The notes under the pieces were generated by a model. That model was given only the letters and a program-made list of their open reading frames with translations. It was not told where the DNA came from and ran no database searches. Of a stretch of 64,000 nucleotides of DNA, positions 1-8,484 are shown in pieces; positions within the stretch are counted from its first letter, which is position 1, and each line of letters begins with the position of its first letter. Source of the stretch: Palleniella intestinalis. Its GTDB lineage: Bacteria; Bacteroidota; Bacteroidia; Bacteroidales; Bacteroidaceae. The stretch is taken from the NCBI RefSeq assembly GCF_013166595.1, contig NZ_JABKKG010000002.1, forward strand, positions 1-64,000. Direction: 5' to 3'. A program made the translations under genes and the position numbers.

Positions 1-33
1 TTGCATTGCAGGTTAATCTTTAATGGGAAGGTT

Positions 34-97
34 CCTCCTTCTGTGTATAAGAGAACCCTGTCGCTACGCTCCGGAACCTCTTATACACAGAAGGAGG
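34..97. repeat. Perfect 20-bp inverted repeat with 24-bp loop
   Basis: The arms at 34-53 and 78-97 are perfect reverse complements. Each contains TTATACACA (81-89 on plus, 42-50 on minus), which fits the relaxed DnaA-box pattern TTATNCACA. It could be a strong transcript hairpin or a remnant of a palindromic repeat. No gene on either side explains it. Confidence 0.8.
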
Positions 98-1003
98 GGG
101 ACTCATATGCAGTCAAGAAATTGCACTTCTATCTTGAATGTATACCATTTATTGCTTTGCGAGAATTGAAAATTTCCTCTTGAGCATACCAAAAGAGTAA
201 AATCCGTAATTCTCGCACACTTCAACAACTACCTGTTTTCCTGAGAGTTACATATTTCACAAAGTACAACGGACACGAAAACAGCACCAAAAGTTACCTT
301 TGCGACAAAAAAAAGGTAACGTACAAACATACAAAAGGTATGAAAACAACAAGTAAAACATTACCTTTCATCATAAAATCTGATACAACCCATCTGCAAA
401 CCTGGCAAAACGGGAAAAACAACACACGCCGGTTCGTTAATTTAACCAATTTTGATTATAAAACTCATACCATACAACCGGTCTGCGGAAGCGGAGTTTC
501 GCAAGCGGCGCGTTTCGTCACACCCGTATGCTTCAAAACAGGATGCGAATCAACGAAACGCAACAACAGCAATGACAAATCGCCCATGAGAAACAAATGG
601 TAACCATTTGCCATGCGATTCGTTACCATTCGCATTGCGATTTGTTACTATCTGTCGCACTGACCAAATGCTTTTCATATTGTTTCTTTGTTCCGCAAGA
701 TAGCTGCAAATTCGCCAAGACTAACATAAAAAACTTGGGAAAATTCTGCACATTTTTCTTGTCTTTGGGAAAACTTGGGAAATTCGCAACCTTCCTGCAC
801 AACCAAACGCTTGCTTCCCAGCACCGTAAAACGATGACTCTTTGTTTATGCCACGTATGGAGAAAAAACGGCATGCACAACACTCGTGCCATAAACCTGC
901 ACCGTAAAATACACAGTCTTCAAAAAATCTGAAAATCAGCATTTTGAGCACATCCCCAAAACCGCAGCACGAAACACTGAAAACCTTTCAACCTGAACAC
1001 TTT

Positions 1004-1188
1004 TTCCCAAGATTCCCAAGATTCCCAAGTTTTAAATGTACCCATACACCATGCTGTTTCAGTCCCCTATATTATATATACCTATTTAATATATATATTA
1101 TAAATAAAAAAAATATATAGTCACAGAAAAAACTTGGGAACTTGGGAAAAATCCGGTCGTTTTTTTTGTTTCTTGGGAAACTTGGGAT
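1004..1188. repeat. Inverted TTCCCAAG arrays flanking an AT-rich block
   Basis: Three TTCCCAAG copies lie at 1004-1011, 1013-1020 and 1022-1029 with 9-bp spacing. The reverse complement CTTGGGAA occurs at 1133-1140, 1141-1148 and 1172-1179, with a variant at 1181-1188. Between them lies an almost pure A/T stretch (about 1065-1120). Two further CTTGGGAA copies lie at 734-741 and 774-781. The layout resembles iterons beside an unwinding element, but no initiator gene is nearby. Confidence 0.7.
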
Positions 1189-1468
1189 TTTTCCACAACC
1201 TGACCGTTACATTTCCACAGAAAACAAAACGCACAGAATCCGCAGCGCAAGGTCACCACCCCGGCATAAAAAAACATCCCAAAGGCAACAAAACGACAGG
1301 CAAAGCATTACCTTCGACTGCACAATCCATACAAACCACCTGCAAATCAGACACAAACGGCATAGAAGCATGAATTTAACCAAATTTAACCACAAAACTC
1401 TTGCAATTTCAAAAGAGACACAAAGGTATTTTTTTGAGCACAAATATTGAAATCTCCCACCTTATGAT

Positions 1469-1499
1469 TTGCAGATTCCAACATTTTTTAGTAACTTTG
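1469..1499 (+). promoter_or_regulatory. Bacteroidetes-type promoter of the HU/SPOR gene
   Basis: TTG at 1469-1471, 20 bp, then TAACTTTG at 1492-1499. This fits the sigma-ABfr -33/-7 consensus, 28 bp before the start codon at 1528. Confidence 0.75.
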
Positions 1500-1527
1500 C
1501 ACTCGAATTTCGCATACAGATTTTTAA

Positions 1528-2616
1528 ATGATCAGACTGGACAAACATATCGAAATACTTCTCTTGGACAACGACTGTGTCATTGTTCCCGGGCTTGGTG
1601 GCTTCATGGCTCACCATGTATGTGCACGGTATGACGCAGAGACACAGTCTTTTCTACCACCTTTGAGGCAACTTGGGTTCAATTCCCAGCTGCAAATAAA
1701 CGACTCCCTCCTCGCGCAATCCTATATAGAAGCGTATGACATCAGTTATCCGGAGGCCTTGCGTCGCATCGAAGACGAAGTGACCGAGTTGCAGCAAAAG
1801 ATACGCAACGAAGGCAAATGCGAGCTCAACGACATCGGAGTGCTCACGCTTAACGAGAATGGGAAAATAGAGTTTGAGCCTTGTGAGGCAGGAATATTGA
1901 CACCTGAACTTTACGGACTCAACACCATAGACATAGCCCCTCTTCGTACAACAGCAACAGTTGGACAGAGCGAAGAAACTCATGTAGGCATACCTCACCA
2001 AGAGCCGAAACCGGCACCTCAGTTGGCTGTAGCACAAGATATTGCAAGACCAGCAGTTGAAGAGAACGAATTGGAGGAGTCTGCAACAGAGCGCACTATA
2101 TCAATACGCGTCAGCACTCTCAAGCATGTTGGCACTATAGCTGCAACAATCCTCGCACTACTTGTCTTCTCACTGCCTGTAGGACAGACATCCAAACCTA
2201 CTGTGTCCGAAAGTTACATGGACACAGGGATTCTCTACAATATCCTGCCTAAGCAGATGCGCAATGCTGACAGCGCAGACAAGAGCGTCATGCAGTACGA
2301 GGTAAAGCCTGTAAACAAAGAGGAAATGATTGATACAGAATCAATCGAACAGGCATCGGCTCCTGCTGCAGAGACAGAAATTGAACAACAGTTTTTCAGC
2401 ATTGTACTTGCAAGCCGTGTGCCGGAAGACAATGCCCATGACTTTGTGAAGCAATTAAGAAAACAAGGCTTTGACAAAGCAGAAATGATAACTCGCAAGA
2501 ATGGGGCAAAAGTCATCTACGGACGCTTCTCTTCCGAGAAAGAGGCTTTGGACTCACTGCGTAACCTACGTAACCAATCCGAACATTTCAACGATGGATG
2601 GGTTATGGAGTTCTAA
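1528..2616 (+). CDS. HU-CCDC81-type and SPOR domain membrane protein
   Basis: A 362-residue protein with the usual layout of Bacteroidetes HU-CCDC81/SPOR proteins. The N-terminal HU-like tandem module covers about residues 1-135, with the typical start LDKHIEILLLDNDCVIVPGLGG (split here: LDKHIEILL and DCVIVPGLGGF). A variable linker, one transmembrane helix (about 199-219) and a C-terminal SPOR domain (about 285-362) follow. SPOR domains bind denuded peptidoglycan glycans. The N-terminal module would be cytoplasmic and the SPOR domain periplasmic, so the protein may link the cell interior to the septal wall. That role is inferred from the family. The next two genes run in the same direction, after a 119-bp gap. 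A good promoter precedes the ATG. Confidence 0.85.
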   Translation: MIRLDKHIEILLLDNDCVIVPGLGGFMAHHVCARYDAETQSFLPPLRQLGFNSQLQINDSLLAQSYIEAYDISYPEALRRIEDEVTELQQKIRNEGKCELNDIGVLTLNENGKIEFEPCEAGILTPELYGLNTIDIAPLRTTATVGQSEETHVGIPHQEPKPAPQLAVAQDIARPAVEENELEESATERTISIRVSTLKHVGTIAATILALLVFSLPVGQTSKPTVSESYMDTGILYNILPKQMRNADSADKSVMQYEVKPVNKEEMIDTESIEQASAPAAETEIEQQFFSIVLASRVPEDNAHDFVKQLRKQGFDKAEMITRKNGAKVIYGRFSSEKEALDSLRNLRNQSEHFNDGWVMEF

Positions 2617-2735
2617 CGAAGTGATAGGCAGTGCTTTATGGCTTTAAGCACAGTCATATATGTGTGCCCCGACAGTAGTGTATCACTTTTACTGCTGACA
2701 CATACTTTTTTATAATCAAAACAAATATTTTTCAG

Positions 2736-3266
2736 ATGAAGCGCGTACGTTGCCCCAAATGCGATAATTACATAATCTTTGACGAGACGAAATACGAGGA
2801 CGGCCAGCAACTGGTTTTCCAATGCTCGGAATGTGGCAAGCAGTTTGCCATTCGTATGGGAGTGTCCAAACTGCAAAGGACGCAACGTGACGCAAATCCG
2901 GAAGAAGAGGCTGAAAAGACTGAATACGGCTCTATTCATGTCATTGAGAATGTGTTCGGATATAAGCAAGTTATCCCACTGCACCTTGGTGATAATATCA
3001 TAGGAAAGTATGCAAAAGGAAATGACATCCACTGCCCCGTGGAGACAAGCGACCCTTCAATGGATCTTCACCATTGCGTGCTGAACATCTCGCGCAATAA
3101 AAAGGGCGAGCTGAAATATATCCTCCGTGACGGTCCGTCAAACACAGGCACCTTTGTTGACAATGACATCCTCGGTGACAGGGAACGACGCGTGATTGAC
3201 CATGGGACGTTGTTCACATGCGGTGCCACAAGCATTATTCTTCACATAAATGACAATGAAGAATAG
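2736..3266 (+). CDS. Zinc-ribbon plus FHA domain protein
   Basis: A 176-residue cytoplasmic protein. An N-terminal MJ0042-like zinc ribbon has CPKC at residues 6-9 and CSEC at 31-34. An FHA domain fills about residues 68-172, with the phosphopeptide-binding signatures visible as GDNIIGKYAKGNDI, SMDLHHC and SNTGTFVDN. FHA domains bind phosphothreonine peptides, so a Ser/Thr kinase target or partner is likely, but none is encoded here. The 3' end overlaps the start of the PorE-like lipoprotein gene, which suggests translational coupling and a shared function. Confidence 0.85.
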   Translation: MKRVRCPKCDNYIIFDETKYEDGQQLVFQCSECGKQFAIRMGVSKLQRTQRDANPEEEAEKTEYGSIHVIENVFGYKQVIPLHLGDNIIGKYAKGNDIHCPVETSDPSMDLHHCVLNISRNKKGELKYILRDGPSNTGTFVDNDILGDRERRVIDHGTLFTCGATSIILHINDNEE

Positions 3267-5313
3267 ATTTTCTATAATTATATTTTCATTGTTGTTGCTC
3301 TCCTCCTGCGGAATAGACAACAACATTAAGAAGGGCGAGGCTTTCCTCGCTCTTGGCGAATATTATGACGCAGGAGAACAGTTCAAGAAAGCTTATTCCA
3401 AAACTCCGCCAAAAGAGCGTGCAAAGCGTGGTATGCTCGCACTGAAGATGGCTCACTGCTATGAGCGCATCAATGCCTCACAGAAAGCTGTTGGCGCATA
3501 CCGTAATGCTGTGAGATACAACACCGCAACAATCGACGACCACCTTAGCCTTGGCAGACAGATGCTGAAAGTCGGCGACTACAAAAATGCTGCCATCGAG
3601 CTGCAGATGGTTCTCGATTCCATGCCGAACAATGTCTTGGCAAAGAACGGTTTGCTCTCTGCCAAAATGGCACCGCAATGGAAGAAGGAAGGCTCTCGGT
3701 ACATTGTAAAGAAGCAGGACATTTTCAATTCAAGACGTGCAGACTTTTCACCGATGCTCGCCGGTGACCAATATGACCAGCTTTACTTTACCTCTACACG
3801 TAATGACGCTGAAGGAGACGAACTTAGCGGCATTACCGGAACAAAAGCCGGAGATATTTTTGTATCACAAAAAGACGACAAAGGGAAATGGTCAAGACCG
3901 GAAGCTGTCACCGGAGGGATAAACACAGAATATGATGAGGGCACATGTTCCTTCTCGCCTGACGGCAGGGAAATGTACATCACCCAGTGTCTCAATGACG
4001 GAGAATACCCACGTTATGCACAAATAGCCAAGTCAAACCGCTCTGATGCCGCATGGGGCAAAGCCACTGTCGTTGAACTGACAAAGGACACATTGTCAAG
4101 TTTTGCCCACCCCACATTGTCACCGGACGGTAATTGGATTTATTTCGTAAGCGACATGCCGGGAGGACAGGGAGGATTGGACATTTGGCGTGCACGCATT
4201 ACAGCAGCAGGATTTGGCGGAGTGGAGAACCTCGGGCCACAGATCAACACTCCCGGGAACGAGATGTTCCCGGCATTCCGCCCTAACGGCGATTTTTATT
4301 TCTCTTCCGACGGACTGCCGGGAATGGGAGGACTGGACATTTATTATGCCACTACTGACACGAATGGAAAGCTAAAGATTGAGCATCCTGGCTACCCCTT
4401 GAACTCCAACGGTGACGATTTCGGCATGACATTTGAAGGATTGCAGAACAAAGGCTACTTCTCATCCAATCGTGCTGACCTTGGACGTGGCTGGGACAAA
4501 ATTTACTCTTTCGAGAATCCGGAGATAATACAGACTGTAAAGGGCTGGGTATACGAGAATGACGGATATGAACTTCCGAAAGCTCTTGTCTACATGGTAG
4601 GCAACGATGGTACTAACCTGAAACTTAATGTAAAAGGGGATGGTTCTTTCGAGCAAAAGATTAATCCGGATGTTGATTATATATTCCTTGCCACTTGCCC
4701 GGGATTCCTTAATCATAAAGAGGAACTAAGAGTACAGAAAGTGGAAGAATCTGAGGAATATACCTTACAGTTCCCACTGCCGAACATCGGCATCCCTACA
4801 CTTATCAATAACATAAACTACGAGTTTGACAAAGCAACACTGACACCGGAGTCCACAGAAGCTCTTGACAAACTTGTGGATTTGCTGAACGAAAATCCAA
4901 ACATAACGATAGAACTCTCCGCCCATTGCGACTACCGTGGTTCGGATGCGTATAACAAAACCCTGTCACAGAAACGTGCGGAATCGGTATGTTCTTATCT
5001 CAAGTCCAAAGGTATTGCAGCTGACCGCCTTTCTCCACGCGGCTACGGCAAGGAGAAACCGAAGGTCATACGCAAGAAACTCACAGAGACATACAAATGG
5101 CTGAAAGAGGACGACAAACTCACCCGGGAGTTTATTGAAAAGCTCCCGAAAGACCAGCAGGAGATTGCCAACCAGCTGAACCGACGTACAGAGTTCGTAG
5201 TTCTCCGCACAACCTACGGCATGTTTGACGAGAAAGGTAACCTGAAACCTCTTCCAAAGAAAAAGAAAACAGAAGAGAACGGAACTGACACAGAGTTCTT
5301 TGACATAGAATGA
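3256..5313 (+). CDS. PorE-like TPR/PD40/CRD/OmpA lipoprotein
   Basis: About 685 residues. A lipoprotein signal (KNRFSIIIFSLLLLSSC) ends in an LSSC lipobox. TPR-like helices follow (to about residue 140). PD40 beta-propeller repeats then appear with motifs such as YFTSTRND, SPDGREMYI, SPDGNWIYF and GGLDIW. A carboxypeptidase-regulatory-like domain lies at about 415-505. A C-terminal OmpA peptidoglycan-binding domain contains NYEFDKATLTPES, LSAHCDYRGSDAYN, LSQKRAESV and NRRTEFVV. This is the domain order of PorE, the type IX secretion component that anchors the machine to peptidoglycan. Orthology with PorE is an inference, because Bacteroidetes carry several proteins of this architecture. The start at 3256 was preferred over 3250 for a normal signal peptide. 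Both overlap the FHA gene. Confidence 0.8.
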   Translation: MKNRFSIIIFSLLLLSSCGIDNNIKKGEAFLALGEYYDAGEQFKKAYSKTPPKERAKRGMLALKMAHCYERINASQKAVGAYRNAVRYNTATIDDHLSLGRQMLKVGDYKNAAIELQMVLDSMPNNVLAKNGLLSAKMAPQWKKEGSRYIVKKQDIFNSRRADFSPMLAGDQYDQLYFTSTRNDAEGDELSGITGTKAGDIFVSQKDDKGKWSRPEAVTGGINTEYDEGTCSFSPDGREMYITQCLNDGEYPRYAQIAKSNRSDAAWGKATVVELTKDTLSSFAHPTLSPDGNWIYFVSDMPGGQGGLDIWRARITAAGFGGVENLGPQINTPGNEMFPAFRPNGDFYFSSDGLPGMGGLDIYYATTDTNGKLKIEHPGYPLNSNGDDFGMTFEGLQNKGYFSSNRADLGRGWDKIYSFENPEIIQTVKGWVYENDGYELPKALVYMVGNDGTNLKLNVKGDGSFEQKINPDVDYIFLATCPGFLNHKEELRVQKVEESEEYTLQFPLPNIGIPTLINNINYEFDKATLTPESTEALDKLVDLLNENPNITIELSAHCDYRGSDAYNKTLSQKRAESVCSYLKSKGIAADRLSPRGYGKEKPKVIRKKLTETYKWLKEDDKLTREFIEKLPKDQQEIANQLNRRTEFVVLRTTYGMFDEKGNLKPLPKKKKTEENGTDTEFFDIE

Positions 5314-5364
5314 CTTTCGTCTGGAAAAACAATAGCCACAGCTTATAATTTAGGAATAATATAA

Positions 5365-5420
5365 AAGTGGTGTTCAACATTCTTTCTTAGTGATAGAATT
5401 GTTGAACACCACTTCTTTTT
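5365..5420 (+). terminator. Terminator of the PorE-like gene
   Basis: A long stem pairs AAGTGGTGTTCAACA (5365-5379) with TGTTGAACACCACTT (5400-5414), extended inward by ATTCT/AGAAT. It is followed by CTTTTT. Confidence 0.85.
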
Positions 5421-5539
5421 ATCTGTATATAGTAAGAAAGAATAGATTTGCGAAAATATGCAAGCGCATTGCTCATGGTTTTCCAATTACCAAATGACTA
5501 CGTTTTTGTATAATTCCCATATTCTACAGTAACTGCCGT

Positions 5540-5810
5540 GCAAAGTGTGGCGGAGCCACAACCCTTACGGTAACCGCGGGCTTCAGCCCTGCGGGCAGTG
5601 AATAGTCCATACATAACGTGTGGCAGCGCCACACTCCTTTATGGTTCATCTTCGCACAAGTGTATGAAAATGGGTTGTTGAGGTTCGTGCTGCCTGTGTG
5701 GGTTAGGCATAAAGGAGTGTGGTTCCACCACACAGCGTTTGAGCTGTTTTACAGTCCTCACGGCTGAAGCCGGAGGTTACCGTAAGGGCTGTGGCTCCGC
5801 CACACTTTGC
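5540..5810. repeat. Nested palindromic (MITE-like) element, family 2
   Basis: The outer arms 5540-5575 and 5775-5810 (36 nt) are reverse complements with one mismatch. They contain GTGTGGCGGAGCCACA, a small palindrome in itself. Inside, CGTGTGGCAGCGCCACAC with CCTTTATGG (from 5619) pairs with CATAAAGGAGTGTGG and CCACCACAC (to about 5736). The left half is clearly related to 42262-42357. No coding capacity. Confidence 0.75.
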
Positions 5811-5903
5811 ATGGAGATGTTGACAATAAGGCAGGAGTGTTTTCGCAAATCAATTTTGTTTGACTATAATCCTTGCATTTGCTATTCACTCAAACAAGCA
5901 TTA

Positions 5904-8159
5904 TCATACTCGAGCAACTTGCTTTACCCCTTTTACGACACGGAGCTTTTTCATCAGTTGCTCAAGGCGGCTTGTATCATCAATGTTAACGACAATGGTT
6001 CCTGCAAAAAGCCCATCATGGCTGTCAATATTGATAGAACGCATCAATATACGCTCTTCCTTTGAGATTACGGACGTGATGTTTGACACAATGCCTATGT
6101 CATCATTACCTATCACACGCAGCGTAATGGCATACTGTCCACATCCTTTGCCACTCCACTGTGCATCAACAATACGATAACCGAAACGACGGCGCAGCTC
6201 CGGTGCATTAGGGCAGTCACAACGGTGAATCTTTATGCCACCGGAAACAGTGACAAAGCCGAACACATCATCGCCGTAGATAGGACGACAGCAGCTTGCA
6301 AGAGTATAATCCAAGCCTTTTTGGCTCTGATCTATTACAAGCACGTCGGAACGTGAGCCCTCTATACCGCTTCTATTTGATGTCGCACCTATGATATATT
6401 CGTCAGTCAATTTAAAATCAGCAGCAGAACGATGGTCAGGGTCTGCACGCTCCTCACCGACCAAAGATGTTTGAACCGGTTTTGGATTTTTCAGCAGAGC
6501 ATATTTTTCTATAACCTCCTGCATGTCAAGTAATCCCTCACCTACCTGACGATAGAACTCCGCAACCTCTTTTATGCCGAGTTTCTTCACAAGCTGCTGT
6601 ATGACAGCCTCGTCAAAGTCCAGTTTTCTGTTCTTCAACCTGCGCTCCACCATTTCCTTTGTTATGGCGATTTCCTTGACAACAGTCTCCTTCAGTGCAA
6701 GCCTTATCTTGGACTTGGCACGTGAGGTGTGGGCAATCTGGAGCCATTCGCGCTTTGGACGCTGCTGTACATTTGTGACGATCTGCACTTGGTCACCGGA
6801 ACGAAGTTCGTAGCGCATGTTCTGCACTTTGCCATTGACCTTCGCACCTGTACAGTGGCATCCGACTTTGGAATGGATGCAGAAGGCAAAATCAAGAACA
6901 GTAGAACCTGCTGCCAACTTAAAGAGGTCGCCCTTTGGAGTAAAAACATATATCTCTTCATCCTTCAGCGATTTCCGGAAGAAATCCATAACCTCCAAAT
7001 CATCCCCGGCTTCCATTGCAGCGCGAATGGAAGCAAGCCATTCATCCATGCCACCGCCTTCTTTCACTCCTTTGTAGCGCCAATGGGCAGCAAGACCATG
7101 CTCGGCAATGTCATCCATACGTTCGGTACGTATCTGAACCTCCACCCACTTGTTTTCCGGACCAAGAACAGTTATGTGCAGTGACTCATAACCATTGGAC
7201 TTTGGCACTGACAGCCAGTCTCTAAGGCGTTTGGGGTTAGGCTGATACATATCGGTTATGATACTGTAAACCTGCCAGCACTCCATTTTCTCCTTCTCAG
7301 GCTTTGAATCAAGGATTATCCTTATGGCAAAAAGGTCATAGACACCCTCAAACGGACACTTCTGCTTCTTCATCTTCTGCCAAATGGAATGAATGGACTT
7401 TGTCCTGCCCTTGATATGGAATTTCAGTCCCTGCGCCTCAAGTTTCTCTTGTATAGGCACTATGAAATTCTGTATATAAGCATCACGCTGCTTCTTCGTC
7501 TCGTTAAGTTTGTCCTTGATATGGTAGTATGCATCGCTCTCAAGATATTTCAAAGAAAGGTCCTCCAGTTCGGACTTCAACTTGTAAAGTCCGAGTTTGT
7601 GCGCCAAGGGAGCATACAGATAGTTTGCTTCCTCAGCAGCCTTTTGCCGCGCATTCGCATCCGGACAGCACTTAAGGTTACGCATAAGATTCACCCTGTC
7701 GGCTATCATCACAAGGATTACACGCATGTCCTCTGCAAAAGAAAGCAGAAGATTGCGGAAATTCTCGGACTCTATTGTCGGTGTCTTCTCATAAAGGGAC
7801 TGAATACGGATTATACCACTAATTATGTCTGACACACCTGCGCCATATTTGTCAAGAATATCCTCCTGTGTGGCATAACCATTAAGGACACTCCTGTAAA
7901 GCATTATCGCTATGACTCCGTCACGCTTAAGCCCAATCTCGTCTATGGCAATAACCGCCGTCTGCAACGAGTGCAGGATAGGATTAAGATGAAAGACATC
8001 ACGCTCCACCCTACCATCCTCCAAAGACTGCAGAACCTGATGGCGTATATTGTGCTCGTCATCCTGATGCAGGAAACAGCCAACCTTCTCCTTCAACTGC
8101 TCGAGAAGAATGGCTATTTCCTGCCTTTCTGCTTCTGTAAAACTGAGTTTTTCCTCCAT
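5904..8159 (-). CDS. RelA/SpoT family (p)ppGpp synthetase with degenerate HD domain
   Basis: About 751 residues, with the long-RSH order HD-like, synthetase, TGS, ACT. The synthetase is intact in its recognisable parts: HIKGRTKSIHSIWQKM, YDLFAIRII, PKSNGYESLH, VEVQIRTERMDDIAEHGLAAHW. TGS is seen as YVFTPKGDLFKLAAGSTVLDFA and ACT at the C-terminus. In the hydrolase domain the HD pair expected in ALLHDVVEDT is replaced (IAIMLYRSVLNG: YR for HD, LN for ED). ppGpp hydrolysis is therefore probably lost and the protein acts as a RelA-like synthetase. A second, hydrolase-competent RSH is expected elsewhere. The start at 8159 (MEEKLSF) is preferred; an in-frame ATG at 8189 would add 10 residues. Confidence 0.92.
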   Translation of the reverse strand: MEEKLSFTEAERQEIAILLEQLKEKVGCFLHQDDEHNIRHQVLQSLEDGRVERDVFHLNPILHSLQTAVIAIDEIGLKRDGVIAIMLYRSVLNGYATQEDILDKYGAGVSDIISGIIRIQSLYEKTPTIESENFRNLLLSFAEDMRVILVMIADRVNLMRNLKCCPDANARQKAAEEANYLYAPLAHKLGLYKLKSELEDLSLKYLESDAYYHIKDKLNETKKQRDAYIQNFIVPIQEKLEAQGLKFHIKGRTKSIHSIWQKMKKQKCPFEGVYDLFAIRIILDSKPEKEKMECWQVYSIITDMYQPNPKRLRDWLSVPKSNGYESLHITVLGPENKWVEVQIRTERMDDIAEHGLAAHWRYKGVKEGGGMDEWLASIRAAMEAGDDLEVMDFFRKSLKDEEIYVFTPKGDLFKLAAGSTVLDFAFCIHSKVGCHCTGAKVNGKVQNMRYELRSGDQVQIVTNVQQRPKREWLQIAHTSRAKSKIRLALKETVVKEIAITKEMVERRLKNRKLDFDEAVIQQLVKKLGIKEVAEFYRQVGEGLLDMQEVIEKYALLKNPKPVQTSLVGEERADPDHRSAADFKLTDEYIIGATSNRSGIEGSRSDVLVIDQSQKGLDYTLASCCRPIYGDDVFGFVTVSGGIKIHRCDCPNAPELRRRFGYRIVDAQWSGKGCGQYAITLRVIGNDDIGIVSNITSVISKEERILMRSINIDSHDGLFAGTIVVNIDDTSRLEQLMKKLRVVKGVKQVARV

Positions 8160-8484
8160 AACATTACAAATTATTTTTTCACGCACCAAACATCGGAAAC
8201 ATTCTTCTTACCATAACAAGCTCTATCATATCTGACATGACTTGCATACAGAAATAGACATGCAATTCCCAACGTTGCTGCGTTTGCGGTACAAAAATAA
8301 TAAAATTTGTTATTACCCATGTATTTTTTTATTATTTCTTTTTTGATTTAAAATAAATTCACTAATTTTGTAGCAACGATAAAAACCAAACTATGACATG
8401 CCTTGTACAAAACAGCAATACCATTGCCATGTTTTATCCCATTGAAATCGTATAATATCTATAAAAACCATAAATCTAAAAAAC
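8160..8484. other. Divergent intergenic region, RelA-like gene and DUF4301 gene
   Basis: AT-rich 325-bp spacer between two divergent genes. It contains a weak minus-strand -7 candidate (CAAAAATA at 8292-8299, read as TATTTTTG) and a plus-strand one (TAATTTTG at 8363-8370). Nothing else is recognised. Confidence 0.6.
8343..8370 (+). promoter_or_regulatory. Probable promoter of the DUF4301 gene
   Basis: TTG at 8343-8345 and TAATTTTG at 8363-8370 with a 17-bp spacer, slightly short for this promoter class. The start codon lies about 115 bp downstream, giving a long leader. Confidence 0.5.

Larger units (their letters stand above)
1..1527. other. 1.5-kb non-coding region upstream of the HU/SPOR gene
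   Basis: No convincing gene is visible. The short open frames have no family resemblance and unusual composition. The stretch holds a perfect inverted repeat (34-97), a promoter-like TACCTTTG at 295-302 with no recognisable gene behind it, several CTTGGGAA/TTCCCAAG repeats (734-781, 1004-1029, 1133-1188) around a very AT-rich block (about 1065-1120), and the promoter of the next gene at its right end. Confidence 0.7.
5314..5903. other. Non-coding gap with a nested palindromic element
   Basis: The space between the PorE-like gene and the convergent RelA-like gene holds the terminator at 5365-5420 and the palindromic element at 5540-5810. The open frames inside the element are produced by the palindrome and are not credible genes. 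Confidence 0.7.

Noticed and set aside
340..603. 87-residue open frame behind a promoter-like TACCTTTG
   Set aside because: No family resemblance, low-complexity composition and overlap with dispersed repeats; kept only as a non-coding region.
1004..1188. Chromosomal origin of replication
   Set aside because: No cluster of TTATCCACA boxes and no dnaA gene nearby; kept only as an unusual repeat arrangement.
5739..6180. Open frames over the palindromic element and antisense to the RelA-like gene
   Set aside because: Overlap a clear gene on the other strand and a repeat element.
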